A DNA stretch of 52,393 bases from CAZCFB01 sp964511535. Lineage in GTDB: Bacteria > Myxococcota_A > Polyangia > GCA-2747355 > CAZCFB01. Of this stretch, positions 1 through 8,734 are shown in pieces; within the stretch, counting starts at the first letter, position 1; each line of letters opens with the position of its first letter. The DNA is taken from positions 1 to 52,393 of the forward strand of contig CAZEFW010000050.1 of the NCBI GenBank assembly GCA_964511535.1. The letters run 5' to 3'. The notes under the pieces are model-generated. The model made no database searches and had not been told where the DNA came from. It saw nothing but the letters and a program-made list of their open reading frames with translations. Position numbers and translations under genes: made by a program.

Positions 1-55
1 GAACCCGCAACCTGCTGCTTACAAGGCAGCTGCTCTGCCATTGAGCTACGCCAGC
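1..55 (-). tRNA. tRNA-Thr (anticodon TGT), 3' part cut by window edge
   Basis: On the minus strand the sequence folds as a tRNA: acceptor GCTGGCG at 55-49, D-arm GCTC/GAGC, anticodon stem GCTGC/GCAGC enclosing the loop CTTGTAA, which puts TGT at positions 34-36 (reads ACA, threonine). The variable loop and the start of the T-arm (GCGGGTTC) follow, and the window ends there, so the rest of the T-arm and the 3' acceptor strand lie outside. No clear promoter was found upstream. Confidence 0.9.
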
Positions 56-450
56 AAAGCCCCAACGCGCGCCCACACGTCTTTCCTTCACCTCTCCCCC
101 AAAAAAGCTATGACCAAGTGCCACAAACAAGTTCGGGGATCAAGACGAAAATGACCGTTTTTGTCCACATCGTCAGCCCTTGTTTCTACCTGCGGTTGCT
201 TCCGGCGACGTGGTCAAGTACCTTGAATCGTTAGATTGTTACCCCGGACCAATATCTGCAGTGGGTATATGTACAGCCCCCTACCTGTAGTGTCAAGGGA
301 ATTTTCCAGTAAGGAACCATTTTTGCAAGGCGCCCCTATCTCCTCGTTATCACGGCGATTGGCGCCTTAATTCCACCAGGCCAGTTGCAATTATTTCAGG
401 CCGTCAGGCTCCCTGCGGTCAATACCGATCAAAAAAGGGTTAGATCTCTG
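56..450. other. intergenic region, no gene seen
   Basis: This 395-base stretch is less GC-rich than its surroundings and lies between the tRNA (leftward) and the 3' end of the leftward TPR lipoprotein gene. No ORF with a ribosome binding site, no hairpin followed by a T run, and no convincing -35/-10 pair was found on either strand. It probably holds the tRNA promoter and the terminator of the lipoprotein gene, but neither can be pointed to. Confidence 0.5.
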
Positions 451-1770
451 CTACAGGATCACTTTGCCCGGCTCGTCGCCCTGATCTCTGGGCGGGGTAT
501 CGGTGGGCCGGTTGGGTGCGGTGTCCAGGGTGGGCGGCTCCGGGGGCGGCGGCGGCTCCTGCGCCGGCTGGTCCTCTGGCACCTGCTCGCCCTCCTTGAC
601 CAGCTTGACCGCCTCCTCCGGTTTCAAGTTCATCAGGTGCTTCAGCTCGTTGACCTGGTAGCGGCTCTTGCCCACCCAGTTGCTCTCGATTCCCACCCGC
701 TGGGCCATGACGATGTTCTTCTCGAACACCCGGATCGCCTTGGTGAGCAGCGGCTTGACCGCCTTGTGCACCTCCTCCATGTAGACCTGCACCAGCTGCT
801 TGTGGGCCTCCTTGTAAGGGATCTTGGCCTCGGCGGCGTTCTGCTTCGCCTGCTTCTTGAAGTCGGGCAGCCGGGTGAGCAGCACGGTGTAGAACTCACG
901 GTACAGGGATCCGATCTGGAAACCGGCGGCCGTGGCCCAGTAGGCGTTCTTGACCTTGATCGCCTCGATATACTTGGCCTGAGAGAGCAGCAGCAGCCGG
1001 GCCTTGTCGTCCAGGGTGGTGGCCATTGCAGCGCCGGTGTCCACCTTCAGGTTGCGGAAGTCCACGTGCGGCAGCGCGCCGAGGTAGTAGTGGATCATGG
1101 CCAGGAAGAAGTCGGAGTCGAGCCGCTCCACGGCCTCCACCGACTTGTGAAACCGCACGGCGGCCATCAGCGTGGAGCGGCACTTGCGATGATCGCCGAG
1201 GCGGAAGTGAGCCAGCCCCTTGCGCGCCATGGACTCGATACGATCCGAGATGGATAGATCCTTGCGCTCCAGCAGCCAGGCGAAGGTCTCCACCGACGCC
1301 GGCCAGTTGCGCAGCTCGGCGTAGCAGCCGCCCAGACGGAAGGCGGCGTCGATGGCCTCCTTGCGCTCGCCGAAGCGCTTGAGCAGCTCGCGATAGCGCT
1401 TCGCCGCCTGGTCGAACTGCTTCAGGTTCTCGTGCGCCAGCCCCGCGTTGTACAGCGCCGGCGAGACGAAGCGGGAGTCGGGGAAATGCTTGAGCAGCTT
1501 GTCGTACGCAGCCACGGCCTCTGCGTTCTTCCGCGCGGACAGCAGCTTGCTCCCGTGGTCGAACAGCGGCTCGGGCTCGATCACCTCCACCCGCGGCTCC
1601 GGATCGCCCCGGTGCGCCTGGAGCTTGATCGGATCCATGACGAGCCTGGTGCGGGGCGCGATCCTGGCCACGTCGCGGTCCGCGTCAGCAGCGGAGCGCG
1701 GGGCCGGCTTCGGGGAGCCGCAGGCGCCAGCGAAGAGGGCGAGCAGGGCAAGGGGGGCGGCGAGCTTCAT
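451..1770 (-). CDS. TPR-repeat lipoprotein
   Basis: A 439-residue predicted lipoprotein. The signal peptide ends in a lipobox with the acylated Cys at residue 17 (FAGAC). Residues about 70-190 contain tetratricopeptide-like helices (ALYNAGLAHENLKQFDQAAK, then AFRLGGCYAELRNWPASVET), which normally form a protein-binding scaffold. The middle is helical and Lys-rich, and the last 45 residues are Pro-rich and disordered-looking. It resembles the outer-membrane-lipoprotein TPR proteins common in Myxococcota, whose clients are mostly unknown. The start follows AGAGGTGACA, a fair Shine-Dalgarno. It is transcribed alone, away from the YjbQ gene by 90 bases on the same strand. Confidence 0.8.
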   Translation of the reverse strand: MKLAAPLALLALFAGACGSPKPAPRSAADADRDVARIAPRTRLVMDPIKLQAHRGDPEPRVEVIEPEPLFDHGSKLLSARKNAEAVAAYDKLLKHFPDSRFVSPALYNAGLAHENLKQFDQAAKRYRELLKRFGERKEAIDAAFRLGGCYAELRNWPASVETFAWLLERKDLSISDRIESMARKGLAHFRLGDHRKCRSTLMAAVRFHKSVEAVERLDSDFFLAMIHYYLGALPHVDFRNLKVDTGAAMATTLDDKARLLLLSQAKYIEAIKVKNAYWATAAGFQIGSLYREFYTVLLTRLPDFKKQAKQNAAEAKIPYKEAHKQLVQVYMEEVHKAVKPLLTKAIRVFEKNIVMAQRVGIESNWVGKSRYQVNELKHLMNLKPEEAVKLVKEGEQVPEDQPAQEPPPPPEPPTLDTAPNRPTDTPPRDQGDEPGKVIL

Positions 1771-1860
1771 CTTGTCACCTCTGAGGACATTGTTAGTGGT
1801 ACGACACCGGGTGGCCAGGATTTGTTCCGCATCAAGCCACAGACGGCTGCGGCCCCAGAA

Positions 1861-2265
1861 TTAACCCAGCACCGTAACCAAAACCCGCCGGCGCCTTGGC
1901 CCGTCGAAGTCGCAGAAGAACACATGCTGCCAGGTGCCGAGCACCGGCGCGCCGGCCTGGACTGGCAGGCTCTGGGCGGCGCCCACCATGGCGACCTTGA
2001 TGTGGGCGTCGGAGTTGCCCTCGGCGTGGTGAAAGGCGGGGTCCCGCGGCACCAGCTTGCGCAGGTGGCCGATCATGTCTCGCTGCACGTCCGGGTCGGC
2101 GCCCTCCTGCACCGTGATACCCGCGGTTGTGTGTTGAGAGGCGACCAGCACCATACCCTCGGTCAAGCCGCTGGCCGCCACGGCCTCCCTGACCTGGTGC
2201 GTGATGTCCAACATCTGCTCTCGCTCGGTTGTCTCAAGGGTGATGGTTCTGTGAACGCAGGTCAT
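1861..2265 (-). CDS. YjbQ/UPF0047 family protein
   Basis: A 134-residue single-domain protein that matches the YjbQ (UPF0047) family over its whole length. The diagnostic features are SQHTTAGITVQE (residues about 43-54), the HAEGNSDAHIK segment around residue 80, and the C-terminal GTWQHVFFCDFDGPRRRR. Family members are trimeric beta proteins; E. coli YjbQ has weak thiamine-phosphate synthase activity and its physiological role is unsettled. Nothing in the neighbourhood (TPR lipoprotein downstream, divergent Ser/Thr kinase) ties it to thiamine synthesis. The start at 2265 is the first in-frame ATG; it is 71 bases from the divergent kinase start. Confidence 0.9.
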   Translation of the reverse strand: MTCVHRTITLETTEREQMLDITHQVREAVAASGLTEGMVLVASQHTTAGITVQEGADPDVQRDMIGHLRKLVPRDPAFHHAEGNSDAHIKVAMVGAAQSLPVQAGAPVLGTWQHVFFCDFDGPRRRRVLVTVLG

Positions 2266-2285
2266 TGAGTTGAGCCTTTAATGAG

Positions 2286-2313
2286 TTGTGAGTGGGTGGG
2301 AACTTAGTATAGT
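2286..2313 (+). promoter_or_regulatory. candidate sigma-70 type promoter for the Ser/Thr kinase gene
   Basis: TTGTGA at 2286-2291 and TATAGT at 2308-2313 are separated by 16 bases. The -10 matches the consensus at five of six bases and the -35 at four of six. The start codon of the kinase follows 23 bases after the -10, with GGGAG between. Confidence 0.4.
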
Positions 2314-2336
2314 CGCCCAAGGGAGTGCGATCCTGA

Positions 2337-4448
2337 ATGCAGCCGGAGCAGTTTGGTAGATACAAGATCCTCCGCCGGCTGGGCAAGGGCGGTATGGCCG
2401 AGGTATTCCTGGCCAGCGCCGCCGCCCTGGACGGCGGAGAGCGGGTGCTTGCCCTCAAGCGCCTGCTCTCCCCATTCAATCTGGACTCCCAGATCATCTC
2501 CATGATGACCGACGAGGCGCGCCTGTCGGTCTGGCTTACCCACTCGAACATCGTGCAAGTGCTCGACTTCGGCCAGGTTGAACAGTCGTATTACCTGGCA
2601 ATGGAGTTCGTGGGCGGCTGCGATTTGTGCGATCTGATCAGGGTGCCGGACGGGGGTATCGGACGCCCGCTGCCCCCCGGCGCGGCGCTGCACGTCATGT
2701 GCAAGGTGGCCGAGGCGCTCGACTTCGCCCACAACCGCCGCGGGCCCGACGGTCGCTCGCTCGGGATCATCCACCGGGACGTGAGCCCGCACAATGTCCT
2801 GCTCTCCACCGACGGCGAGGTCAAGGTCATCGACTTCGGCCTGGCCCGGGCCACCATCTCGCTGCACTACAGCACCGCTGATGTGATCCGGGGCAAGTTC
2901 TCCTACATGCCAAAGGAGCAGGCGCTCGGCAGAGACATCGATCAGCGGATCGACCTGTTCGGCGCCGGGGTCACGATGTACGAGGCGCTGACCGGGGTCA
3001 AGCCGTACACCTCCAACACCCTGGCGGAGCAGATCTATCAGCTGGACCAGCCCGTGCCGCCACCGTCGGCCCTGGTGGCCGAGCTGCCCGAGGAGGTGGA
3101 CCACATCTGCCTGCGGGCCATGGCCCCCGAGCCCGACATGCGCTACGCCACCGCGCAGCAGTTCGCGTCGGACCTGCAGCGGGCGCTGGCCCGGTTCACC
3201 AGCCCGGGCCGCGAGGTGGAGCATGTGGCCGAGCTGGTGACCAGCTTCATCGGCCCGGAGGAGACCACCGAGTTCGCCCGGATGCACCGCATGTCCCAGG
3301 ACGACTTCCCCATCGTGGACGGGGGGGTCATCAGCGCCGAGCTGGAGGCGGTGCGCATGGCCAGCGGCCTGGCGGACGACGACCCGCTGGCGCCTCAGCA
3401 CGGCGAGATCTCGGTCAACACACTGGACATCATCGACGACATGGACGACGAGGGGGACACCCTGACCGAGGAGGACGACCTCGACTCGCCGACCATGGAG
3501 AAGCCGGCTCTGACGCTGGGTGAGGCGGGCCTCTCGTTCGCCGAGCAAGACCCGGCGGAGCTGGCGGCCACGCGGGAGCACCGCTCGCTGGGGGCGAGCG
3601 TGAGCGTCGGCGTGGGCGTACCGTTGGTGCCGACGCCATCCCTCCCGCTGGACGACGGGCTGGACGATCAGGCGACGGTCCTGGCCCCCGAAGAGGGGCG
3701 GCGCTACGCGGAGGAGGCCCTCGGGCTGGAACCCCGGGTCAGCGACGAGGACGACGACCAGCCGACCATTCAGCGTTCGCCGTCGGAGATGGTGGCGGCC
3801 TTCGATCGCGCCCTGGAGGAGCGGGAGCGCAAGCGCTCTGCCGAGGGCAAGCGTCAACGGCGGAACAAGCTGGTCATGGGGCTGGTGGTGGCCGCAGGCG
3901 TGGTGCTCTTCGGCGGCGGCTTCTACGTCGGCTGGCTCCTGCACCAGGGCGACGCCGACGACGAGGCAGCGACCACGGCCCGGGCGCGCCCAGGAACTCC
4001 CGGGCCGGCGGTGCCGAGGGTGGCCCCCCTGCCCGTGCCCGTGCCGGTGCCCATGGAGGAGCCGGCCAAGCCGGACGCGGGCAAGCCCGCCAAGCCGGCG
4101 AAGAAGGTCAAGGTCGCCAGGTCACCGAAGCCGCGGGCGCATCGCCCCCGACGGACCAGGCCGGTCAAGAAGCGAGCCCCACGTCCCGCCGCCGCGCCCG
4201 CGCCTGCGCCCGCGGCCAAGGGTGGCAAGGGGTTCCTCTCGGTCAACACCGACTCCCCCGCGCGGGTGTTCATCGGCGATCGCCCCGGATCGCTGCCCGC
4301 CCCGCTCAAGCGGTTGCCCATGGACAAGGGCATCCACCGGGTGCGCGTCTTCTTCGAGGCGAGCAAGGCCTTTTCAGACACCCAGTGGGTCTCCATCAAG
4401 CCGGGGCAGACCTTTACCCTCTATTTCTCTTCTCCCGCCCAGGAGTAG
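2337..4448 (+). CDS. transmembrane Ser/Thr protein kinase (PknB/Hanks type)
   Basis: A 703-residue eukaryotic-like kinase. The catalytic domain spans about residues 8-290: glycine loop GKGGMAE (16-22), invariant Lys at about 41 (ALKRL), catalytic loop HRDVSPHNVLL near 145, and DFGLA near 165, all intact, so it should be active. The HRDVSPxN form is typical of myxobacterial kinases. An acidic low-complexity linker follows, then one membrane segment (about 511-533). The outside part has Pro/Ala/Lys-rich sequence and ends in a beta-rich domain (about 632-701, GFLSVNTDSPARVFIGDRP) resembling PEGA-type surface domains. The topology implies a sensor outside the membrane and a kinase inside. Only 17 bases separate it from the uracil phosphoribosyltransferase gene, so the two are probably cotranscribed. 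Confidence 0.93.
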   Translation: MQPEQFGRYKILRRLGKGGMAEVFLASAAALDGGERVLALKRLLSPFNLDSQIISMMTDEARLSVWLTHSNIVQVLDFGQVEQSYYLAMEFVGGCDLCDLIRVPDGGIGRPLPPGAALHVMCKVAEALDFAHNRRGPDGRSLGIIHRDVSPHNVLLSTDGEVKVIDFGLARATISLHYSTADVIRGKFSYMPKEQALGRDIDQRIDLFGAGVTMYEALTGVKPYTSNTLAEQIYQLDQPVPPPSALVAELPEEVDHICLRAMAPEPDMRYATAQQFASDLQRALARFTSPGREVEHVAELVTSFIGPEETTEFARMHRMSQDDFPIVDGGVISAELEAVRMASGLADDDPLAPQHGEISVNTLDIIDDMDDEGDTLTEEDDLDSPTMEKPALTLGEAGLSFAEQDPAELAATREHRSLGASVSVGVGVPLVPTPSLPLDDGLDDQATVLAPEEGRRYAEEALGLEPRVSDEDDDQPTIQRSPSEMVAAFDRALEERERKRSAEGKRQRRNKLVMGLVVAAGVVLFGGGFYVGWLLHQGDADDEAATTARARPGTPGPAVPRVAPLPVPVPVPMEEPAKPDAGKPAKPAKKVKVARSPKPRAHRPRRTRPVKKRAPRPAAAPAPAPAAKGGKGFLSVNTDSPARVFIGDRPGSLPAPLKRLPMDKGIHRVRVFFEASKAFSDTQWVSIKPGQTFTLYFSSPAQE

Positions 4449-4465
4449 GCGGACTAGGAGCCACC

Positions 4466-5254
4466 ATGCCAAGAGCCCCAGAGATCGAGCACAAGTACGG
4501 CGAGAACGTGCATGTCCTGGACGATCCGCTGTCCCTCAGCTTGCTGGCCAAGCTGTGCTCCAGCGAGACCAGCCAGCCGCGGTTCAACCGGCTCATCGCT
4601 GCGATGTACCGGCAGATGGTGTGCACCCTGATCTCGGCCGAGATGCCCACCAAGCAGGTCACGCTGCCCACGCGCATGATCGAGCACACCCCCAGGGCCG
4701 TGTGGCGCGGCGACATCGTGGACCCGGAAGTAAAGGTCACGGTGGTTTGCCTGGCACGGGCGGGCATCTTCCCGAGCCAGGTCTGCTATGACTTCCTCAA
4801 CGAGATCGTCACCCCGACCTGGGTGCGCCAGGACCACATGCTGCTCGGACGCACCACCGACGAGGAAGGCCATGTGGACGGCACCGCCATCAAGGGGGCC
4901 AAGATCGGCGGCGATGTGGAGGGCGCGACCCTGCTGATCCCCGATCCCATGGGCGCCACCGGCGGCACAATCGACACAGTTATCGGCTATTACAGAGACC
5001 ATGTGGAGGGCACGCCAGCCCGGATCATAGCTGCCAACCTGATCATCACCCCCGAGTATGTCCGGCGCCTCACCGAGCAGTGGCCCGACGCCATCCTGTA
5101 CGCCTACCGCCTGGACCGGGGGCTGTCCCCGGACCATGTGCTGGAGTCGATCCCCGGCGAGCACCCCGAGCTGGAGCGAGGACTGAACGAGTCCGGCTAC
5201 ATCGTACCCGGAGGCGGCGGCTTCGGTGAGATCATGAATAACGCCTTCGTCTAA
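4466..5254 (+). CDS. uracil phosphoribosyltransferase-like protein
   Basis: A 262-residue protein of the uracil phosphoribosyltransferase family, which makes UMP from uracil and PRPP. The PRPP-binding signature appears as IPDPMGATGGT (about residues 155-165), and the C-terminal GYIVPGGGGFGEIMNNAF is in the place of the family's uracil-binding end. It is somewhat longer than bacterial Upp (about 208 residues), with an N-terminal extension. The start at 4466 was chosen over an earlier in-frame one that overlaps the kinase gene, because GGACTAGGAG precedes it. A uridine kinase at 8735 makes the same product from uridine, so both salvage routes to UMP are present. A pair of palindromic repeats follows its stop codon. 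Confidence 0.88.
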   Translation: MPRAPEIEHKYGENVHVLDDPLSLSLLAKLCSSETSQPRFNRLIAAMYRQMVCTLISAEMPTKQVTLPTRMIEHTPRAVWRGDIVDPEVKVTVVCLARAGIFPSQVCYDFLNEIVTPTWVRQDHMLLGRTTDEEGHVDGTAIKGAKIGGDVEGATLLIPDPMGATGGTIDTVIGYYRDHVEGTPARIIAANLIITPEYVRRLTEQWPDAILYAYRLDRGLSPDHVLESIPGEHPELERGLNESGYIVPGGGGFGEIMNNAFV

Positions 5255-5326
5255 GGCTGAAGCCCCGGCCAGGGGTCAGGGCGCGCCCGCGACCTGACCG
5301 TGACCGATTCCATGGTCTTTGCTTTC

Positions 5327-5373
5327 ATAAAATGTCAAGTGGTGGGGTCTGACCCCCCTATATGACATTTTAT
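5327..5373 (+). repeat. 47-bp nested palindromic repeat, copy A
   Basis: The ends ATAAAATGTCA and TGACATTTTAT form a perfect 11-bp inverted repeat. Inside lies GGGGTCTGACCCC, a second, shorter palindrome. It is identical to copies E and F 30 kb away, and 24 bases separate it from copy B. It lies between convergent genes. Confidence 0.95.
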
Positions 5374-5396
5374 GGTGGGGTCCAAGGCGGGCTGAC

Positions 5397-5442
5397 TAAA
5401 ATGTCAAGTGGTGGGGTCTGACCCCCCTATATGACATTTTAT
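5397..5442 (+). repeat. palindromic repeat, copy B
   Basis: A near-identical direct-orientation second copy (TAAAATGTCA to TGACATTTTAT) with the same GGGGTCTGACCCC core. The A-to-B pitch is 70 bases. It ends 14 bases before the stop codon of the oppositely oriented VWA gene. Confidence 0.95.
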
Positions 5443-5455
5443 TGTTGGGGGGGGC

Positions 5456-7606
5456 TCAGGCGCGGCGGCGGACCCAGAGCAGGCCAAATACCACGAGGAA
5501 TGCCACCGGGATGGACGCTGCGCCTCCGCCGGTCTGGCAGGCGCAGCCCTCGACGGTGGTGAAGTTCCAGCTGCCCTCGCTGCCGGGGTTGCCGCCGGCG
5601 CCCGCCTCGTTTGGCGGGATGTAGATGCCGGCCTCGGTGAGCGGCAGAGGCACTCCGGCCTCGGTGCGCGGCGGGATCGGGATGCCCGCCTCGGTGCGCG
5701 GCGGCACGGCGTTGCCGGCCTCGGTGAGGGTCATGTCGGGCGGCGGCAGGGTCACGCCGGCTTCAGTCTTCTTGGGCGGCGGCGGCGGCGGGATCACCAC
5801 CCCGGCCTCGGTGGGCCAGGGGCCGGGCATTCCCGCCTCGGTCTTGGGAACAGGTACGCCAGCGTCCTTGGGCTTGGCCGTCCCGCCCCCGCCGTCCTCG
5901 TTGCCCTTGGTGCTGCCTGCGTCCGGCTTGTTCCAGGGGATGCACTTGCCCTGGTTGCAGTAGTGGCCCTTGGGACAGGTCACGCCCTTGCACAGGTCGA
6001 TGCAGTTCTTGGTCTTGTCCGGCCCGCACGGAGGCAAGCAATCTGCGTCGGTCTTCTGCGAGTGGCCCTTGGGGCAGCAGCCGTCCTTCTTGGTCGGGTC
6101 GGCCGCCTTCTTGGTGTTGGTGCACTTGATGGCGCACGCCGTGCCGGTCAGCGCGTCGGTGGTGCACGGGTCATTGTCATCGCAGCTGCTGAGGGTGGGG
6201 CAAGCCCCGGGCCCGGTGAGGATGCCGGTGTCGCACAGCTCACCCTTCTCGATGATGCCGTTGCCGCAAACGGGCGGGCAGTCCTTGTCGGTCTTGGAGT
6301 TTGCGCCGGCGGGGCAGCAGCCGTCCTTGGTGGTGCTGTTGGCCTTGATCTTGGTGTTGAGGCACTTCCGGCTGCAGGCGCCGCCGGTCAGGGAGTCCTT
6401 GGTGCACTTGTCGTTGTCGTTGCAGTCCGCCAGGGTGGGGCACTTGCCCACACCGGACAGGATGCCAGGATCGCAGATCTCGCCCGCCTCGAGGATGCCG
6501 TTGCCGCACGCGGTGGGGCAGTCCTTGTCAGTGACCGAGGTGGCGCCCAGCGGGCAGCAGTTGTCCTTGACCGATCCGCTGGGAGCCTTGAACGAGTGAC
6601 CGCAGGACACGTTGCAGCCGGAGCCGTTGAGGAAGTCGTTGGTGCACGGGTCGAGGTCGTTGCAGTCCGCCACGGTGGGGCACTTGTTCGGACCGCTCTT
6701 GATGCCCGGGTCGCATTTCTCGCCTGCTTCCAGCAGGCCATTGCCGCAGACCACCTTGCAGTCCGGGTCCTGCAGCGAGGTGGCGCCTGGCGGGCAGCAG
6801 CCATCGGCAGGCCCGGCCTGGGTCACCTGGGTGTACTTGCATTCTGCTGCGCAGGCAGAGCCGGTGAGCTGGTCCTTGGTGCAGGGGTTGCCGTCATTGC
6901 AGCTCGTGGGGCAGGCGTTGGGGCTGCCCGCCGGAGCGGCGATGTCGCACTTCTCGCCAGCGTCGATCACGCCGTTGCCGCAGCAGCTCACCTGGCCGGC
7001 GATGGACTTGAGCGCAGCGTTTAGGCCGGCGGAGCTGCTGGCATTGTAGTAGTTGCCTGTACCTCCGGCCGAGGCCACAGCCTGGAGCTGGCTGGCGCTA
7101 ATGCCCGAACCGAACCCCACCGCGAACACCTTGATGCCTGCGTTCTTGGCGTTGGCTGACTCGGTGGTGGGATGACCACACGAGGTGGAGCTCATGCCGT
7201 CGGTGACCACCACGATGTACTTCTTCTTGTTGTTCGGCAATCCCTGGAGGTAGGTGCGCGCCTGCTTGATGGCGCCGCCTAGCTGGGTCCCGCCGCCCGG
7301 GCCCGAGCTGTTGAGCTTGCTCATGATGGCGGAGTGGGTGTTGGGGCCGCACCCGACGCTGATGCCGGGGCTGCAGTAGGAGTCGAACATGATCAGCCCG
7401 AACCAGATGGAGCTGTTCTGGGTGATCATGTTGTTGATGGCGTTCTTGGAAGTGCCCCACTTGTTGTAGGAGCTCATGGATCCCGACTTGTCCAGAACGA
7501 TCATCAGGTAGGGGCTACCACCGCCACACAAGGCCTGACCTCGGGCCGGTGTTGAGGCAAGCATGAGTGTAAAAGTACAGACGATTACAAAGAAGACGCG
7601 CGCCAT
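5456..7606 (-). CDS. secreted VWA-domain protein with Cys-rich repeats and MYXO-CTERM-like tail
   Basis: A 716-residue exported protein. After a signal peptide, residues about 31-205 are a von Willebrand A domain with an intact metal-ion adhesion motif (DKSGSMS, Asp39/Ser41/Ser43). Residues about 205-530 hold five tandem Cys-rich units of about 70-75 residues, each with CGNGxxExGExCD, a DPCT-like motif and DGCCPxGA. A low-complexity region follows with TEAG recurring every 10-15 residues among prolines. The end (VEGCACQTGG, a hydrophobic segment, then RRR) looks like a MYXO-CTERM sorting signal, which in myxobacteria leads to Cys-dependent processing and surface anchoring. GGAGG precedes the start. 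It probably acts as a surface adhesin; the ligand is unknown. Confidence 0.88.
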   Translation of the reverse strand: MARVFFVIVCTFTLMLASTPARGQALCGGGSPYLMIVLDKSGSMSSYNKWGTSKNAINNMITQNSSIWFGLIMFDSYCSPGISVGCGPNTHSAIMSKLNSSGPGGGTQLGGAIKQARTYLQGLPNNKKKYIVVVTDGMSSTSCGHPTTESANAKNAGIKVFAVGFGSGISASQLQAVASAGGTGNYYNASSSAGLNAALKSIAGQVSCCGNGVIDAGEKCDIAAPAGSPNACPTSCNDGNPCTKDQLTGSACAAECKYTQVTQAGPADGCCPPGATSLQDPDCKVVCGNGLLEAGEKCDPGIKSGPNKCPTVADCNDLDPCTNDFLNGSGCNVSCGHSFKAPSGSVKDNCCPLGATSVTDKDCPTACGNGILEAGEICDPGILSGVGKCPTLADCNDNDKCTKDSLTGGACSRKCLNTKIKANSTTKDGCCPAGANSKTDKDCPPVCGNGIIEKGELCDTGILTGPGACPTLSSCDDNDPCTTDALTGTACAIKCTNTKKAADPTKKDGCCPKGHSQKTDADCLPPCGPDKTKNCIDLCKGVTCPKGHYCNQGKCIPWNKPDAGSTKGNEDGGGGTAKPKDAGVPVPKTEAGMPGPWPTEAGVVIPPPPPPKKTEAGVTLPPPDMTLTEAGNAVPPRTEAGIPIPPRTEAGVPLPLTEAGIYIPPNEAGAGGNPGSEGSWNFTTVEGCACQTGGGAASIPVAFLVVFGLLWVRRRA

Positions 7607-7632
7607 CAGTCCGGCCTCCAGTAGCCAGCAGA

Positions 7633-7638
7633 AATATA
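7633..7638 (-). promoter_or_regulatory. candidate -10 element for the VWA gene
   Basis: TATATT on the minus strand ends 27 bases before the start codon, leaving room for a short leader with GGAGG. No good -35 hexamer sits 16-18 bases upstream, so this is a weak call. Confidence 0.25.
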
Positions 7639-7778
7639 GCGTTTTCAGTGTACCATCGGGCTTCCTGTATGACCAGCCGTTCTATCTGTGACCAGCCTTA
7701 CGTTTTTCCATCCAATGAAAGCATAGCAGGGGATCTTTTGCGCCCACCTTTCCGGCCGGGGTATTCTGTGGTCACGCC

Positions 7779-8696
7779 ATGGCAGAACGTCCCAAGGTCG
7801 AGGTGGATCCTTCCCTCGTGGAGCAATCGAGCGCCGGCAAGGAGCGCGCGGCTGCCCGCGGCACCATCCTCAACGCCGACGCGGCGGAAGGCGACGACTC
7901 ATCGTCCCGCCGACGCGGCTCGGAGCCACCATCACGCAAGGCCGGCGGGCTGCTGGGGATACCGCTGTGGGGCTGGGTGCTGGCGCTGGTCACCCTGGTG
8001 GGAGCGCTGCTGCTGGTGCTCGATCTGCGCAACAGGGATCGCTACCTGATGGTGTGTCACGACCGGGCCATGGAGCTGCATCGCGGCCGCCGCATCCCGT
8101 TGCCGTTTGGACATGAGCCGGTGGGGGGCGAGGCCTTCAGGCCGGTTGCCCTCCCCCCGTCAGCGGACTGTCGTTCGCGGTTCTTTGCCAGCCAGGTGGA
8201 GGCGGAGCAGGGGTTCTTGCAGTTCGTGGTGGCCCGTGTGTCGGCAGAGCTCGACCTGGAGGAGGGCGCCAACCTGCCCCGGGCGCGCAAGCAGATCTTG
8301 CAGGCCCAGATCCTCAGCCGGAGCAACCCGGCGGCGCGCACCCGGGTCGCGCGTCTGCTGGCCGAGGTGGATTATCGGGAGGGGCGGGACAGCCTCAACC
8401 GCGTGGAGACCGAGCTCCGCACCGCCCTCGCGCGGTTCAAGGAGGCCAGGAAGCTGGACGGCCGAAGGTATGCGGATCTGGATCAGTGGATCCGACATCT
8501 GGAGCTGCTGCTCAAGTCGGTGGCGCCCACGCCGGGGCCATTGCCCGGGGGAGGCGCCGAGGCAAAGACCACAAAGTCATCAGGCAAAGAACCCAGGAAG
8601 CCAAGTATTGACGGCGGCTTGAAGAAGAAGCCAGCGCCTGATGCCGGCCCGCCGGTAGTGGAGCCGAAGGAGGACCCGGGGGGGATTTTGTTGTAA
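7779..8696 (+). CDS. single-pass membrane protein of unknown function
   Basis: A 305-residue protein that I do not recognise. The first 55 residues are charged and likely cytosolic, followed by one membrane segment (GIPLWGWVLALVTLVGALLLV, about residues 59-79). The rest is outside the membrane: a helical region (about 140-265) with regularly spaced Arg/Leu/Ala like degenerate TPR helices, and a Pro/Lys-rich tail. It is divergent from the VWA gene (172 bases between starts) and convergent with the uridine kinase gene. A short direct repeat TGACCAGCC occurs twice in the shared upstream region, near 7671 and 7691. Confidence 0.7.
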   Translation: MAERPKVEVDPSLVEQSSAGKERAAARGTILNADAAEGDDSSSRRRGSEPPSRKAGGLLGIPLWGWVLALVTLVGALLLVLDLRNRDRYLMVCHDRAMELHRGRRIPLPFGHEPVGGEAFRPVALPPSADCRSRFFASQVEAEQGFLQFVVARVSAELDLEEGANLPRARKQILQAQILSRSNPAARTRVARLLAEVDYREGRDSLNRVETELRTALARFKEARKLDGRRYADLDQWIRHLELLLKSVAPTPGPLPGGGAEAKTTKSSGKEPRKPSIDGGLKKKPAPDAGPPVVEPKEDPGGILL

Positions 8697-8734
8697 GGGA
8701 GGGTTGCGGGCGAGGGGGTCGGTTGCGGCGACGG

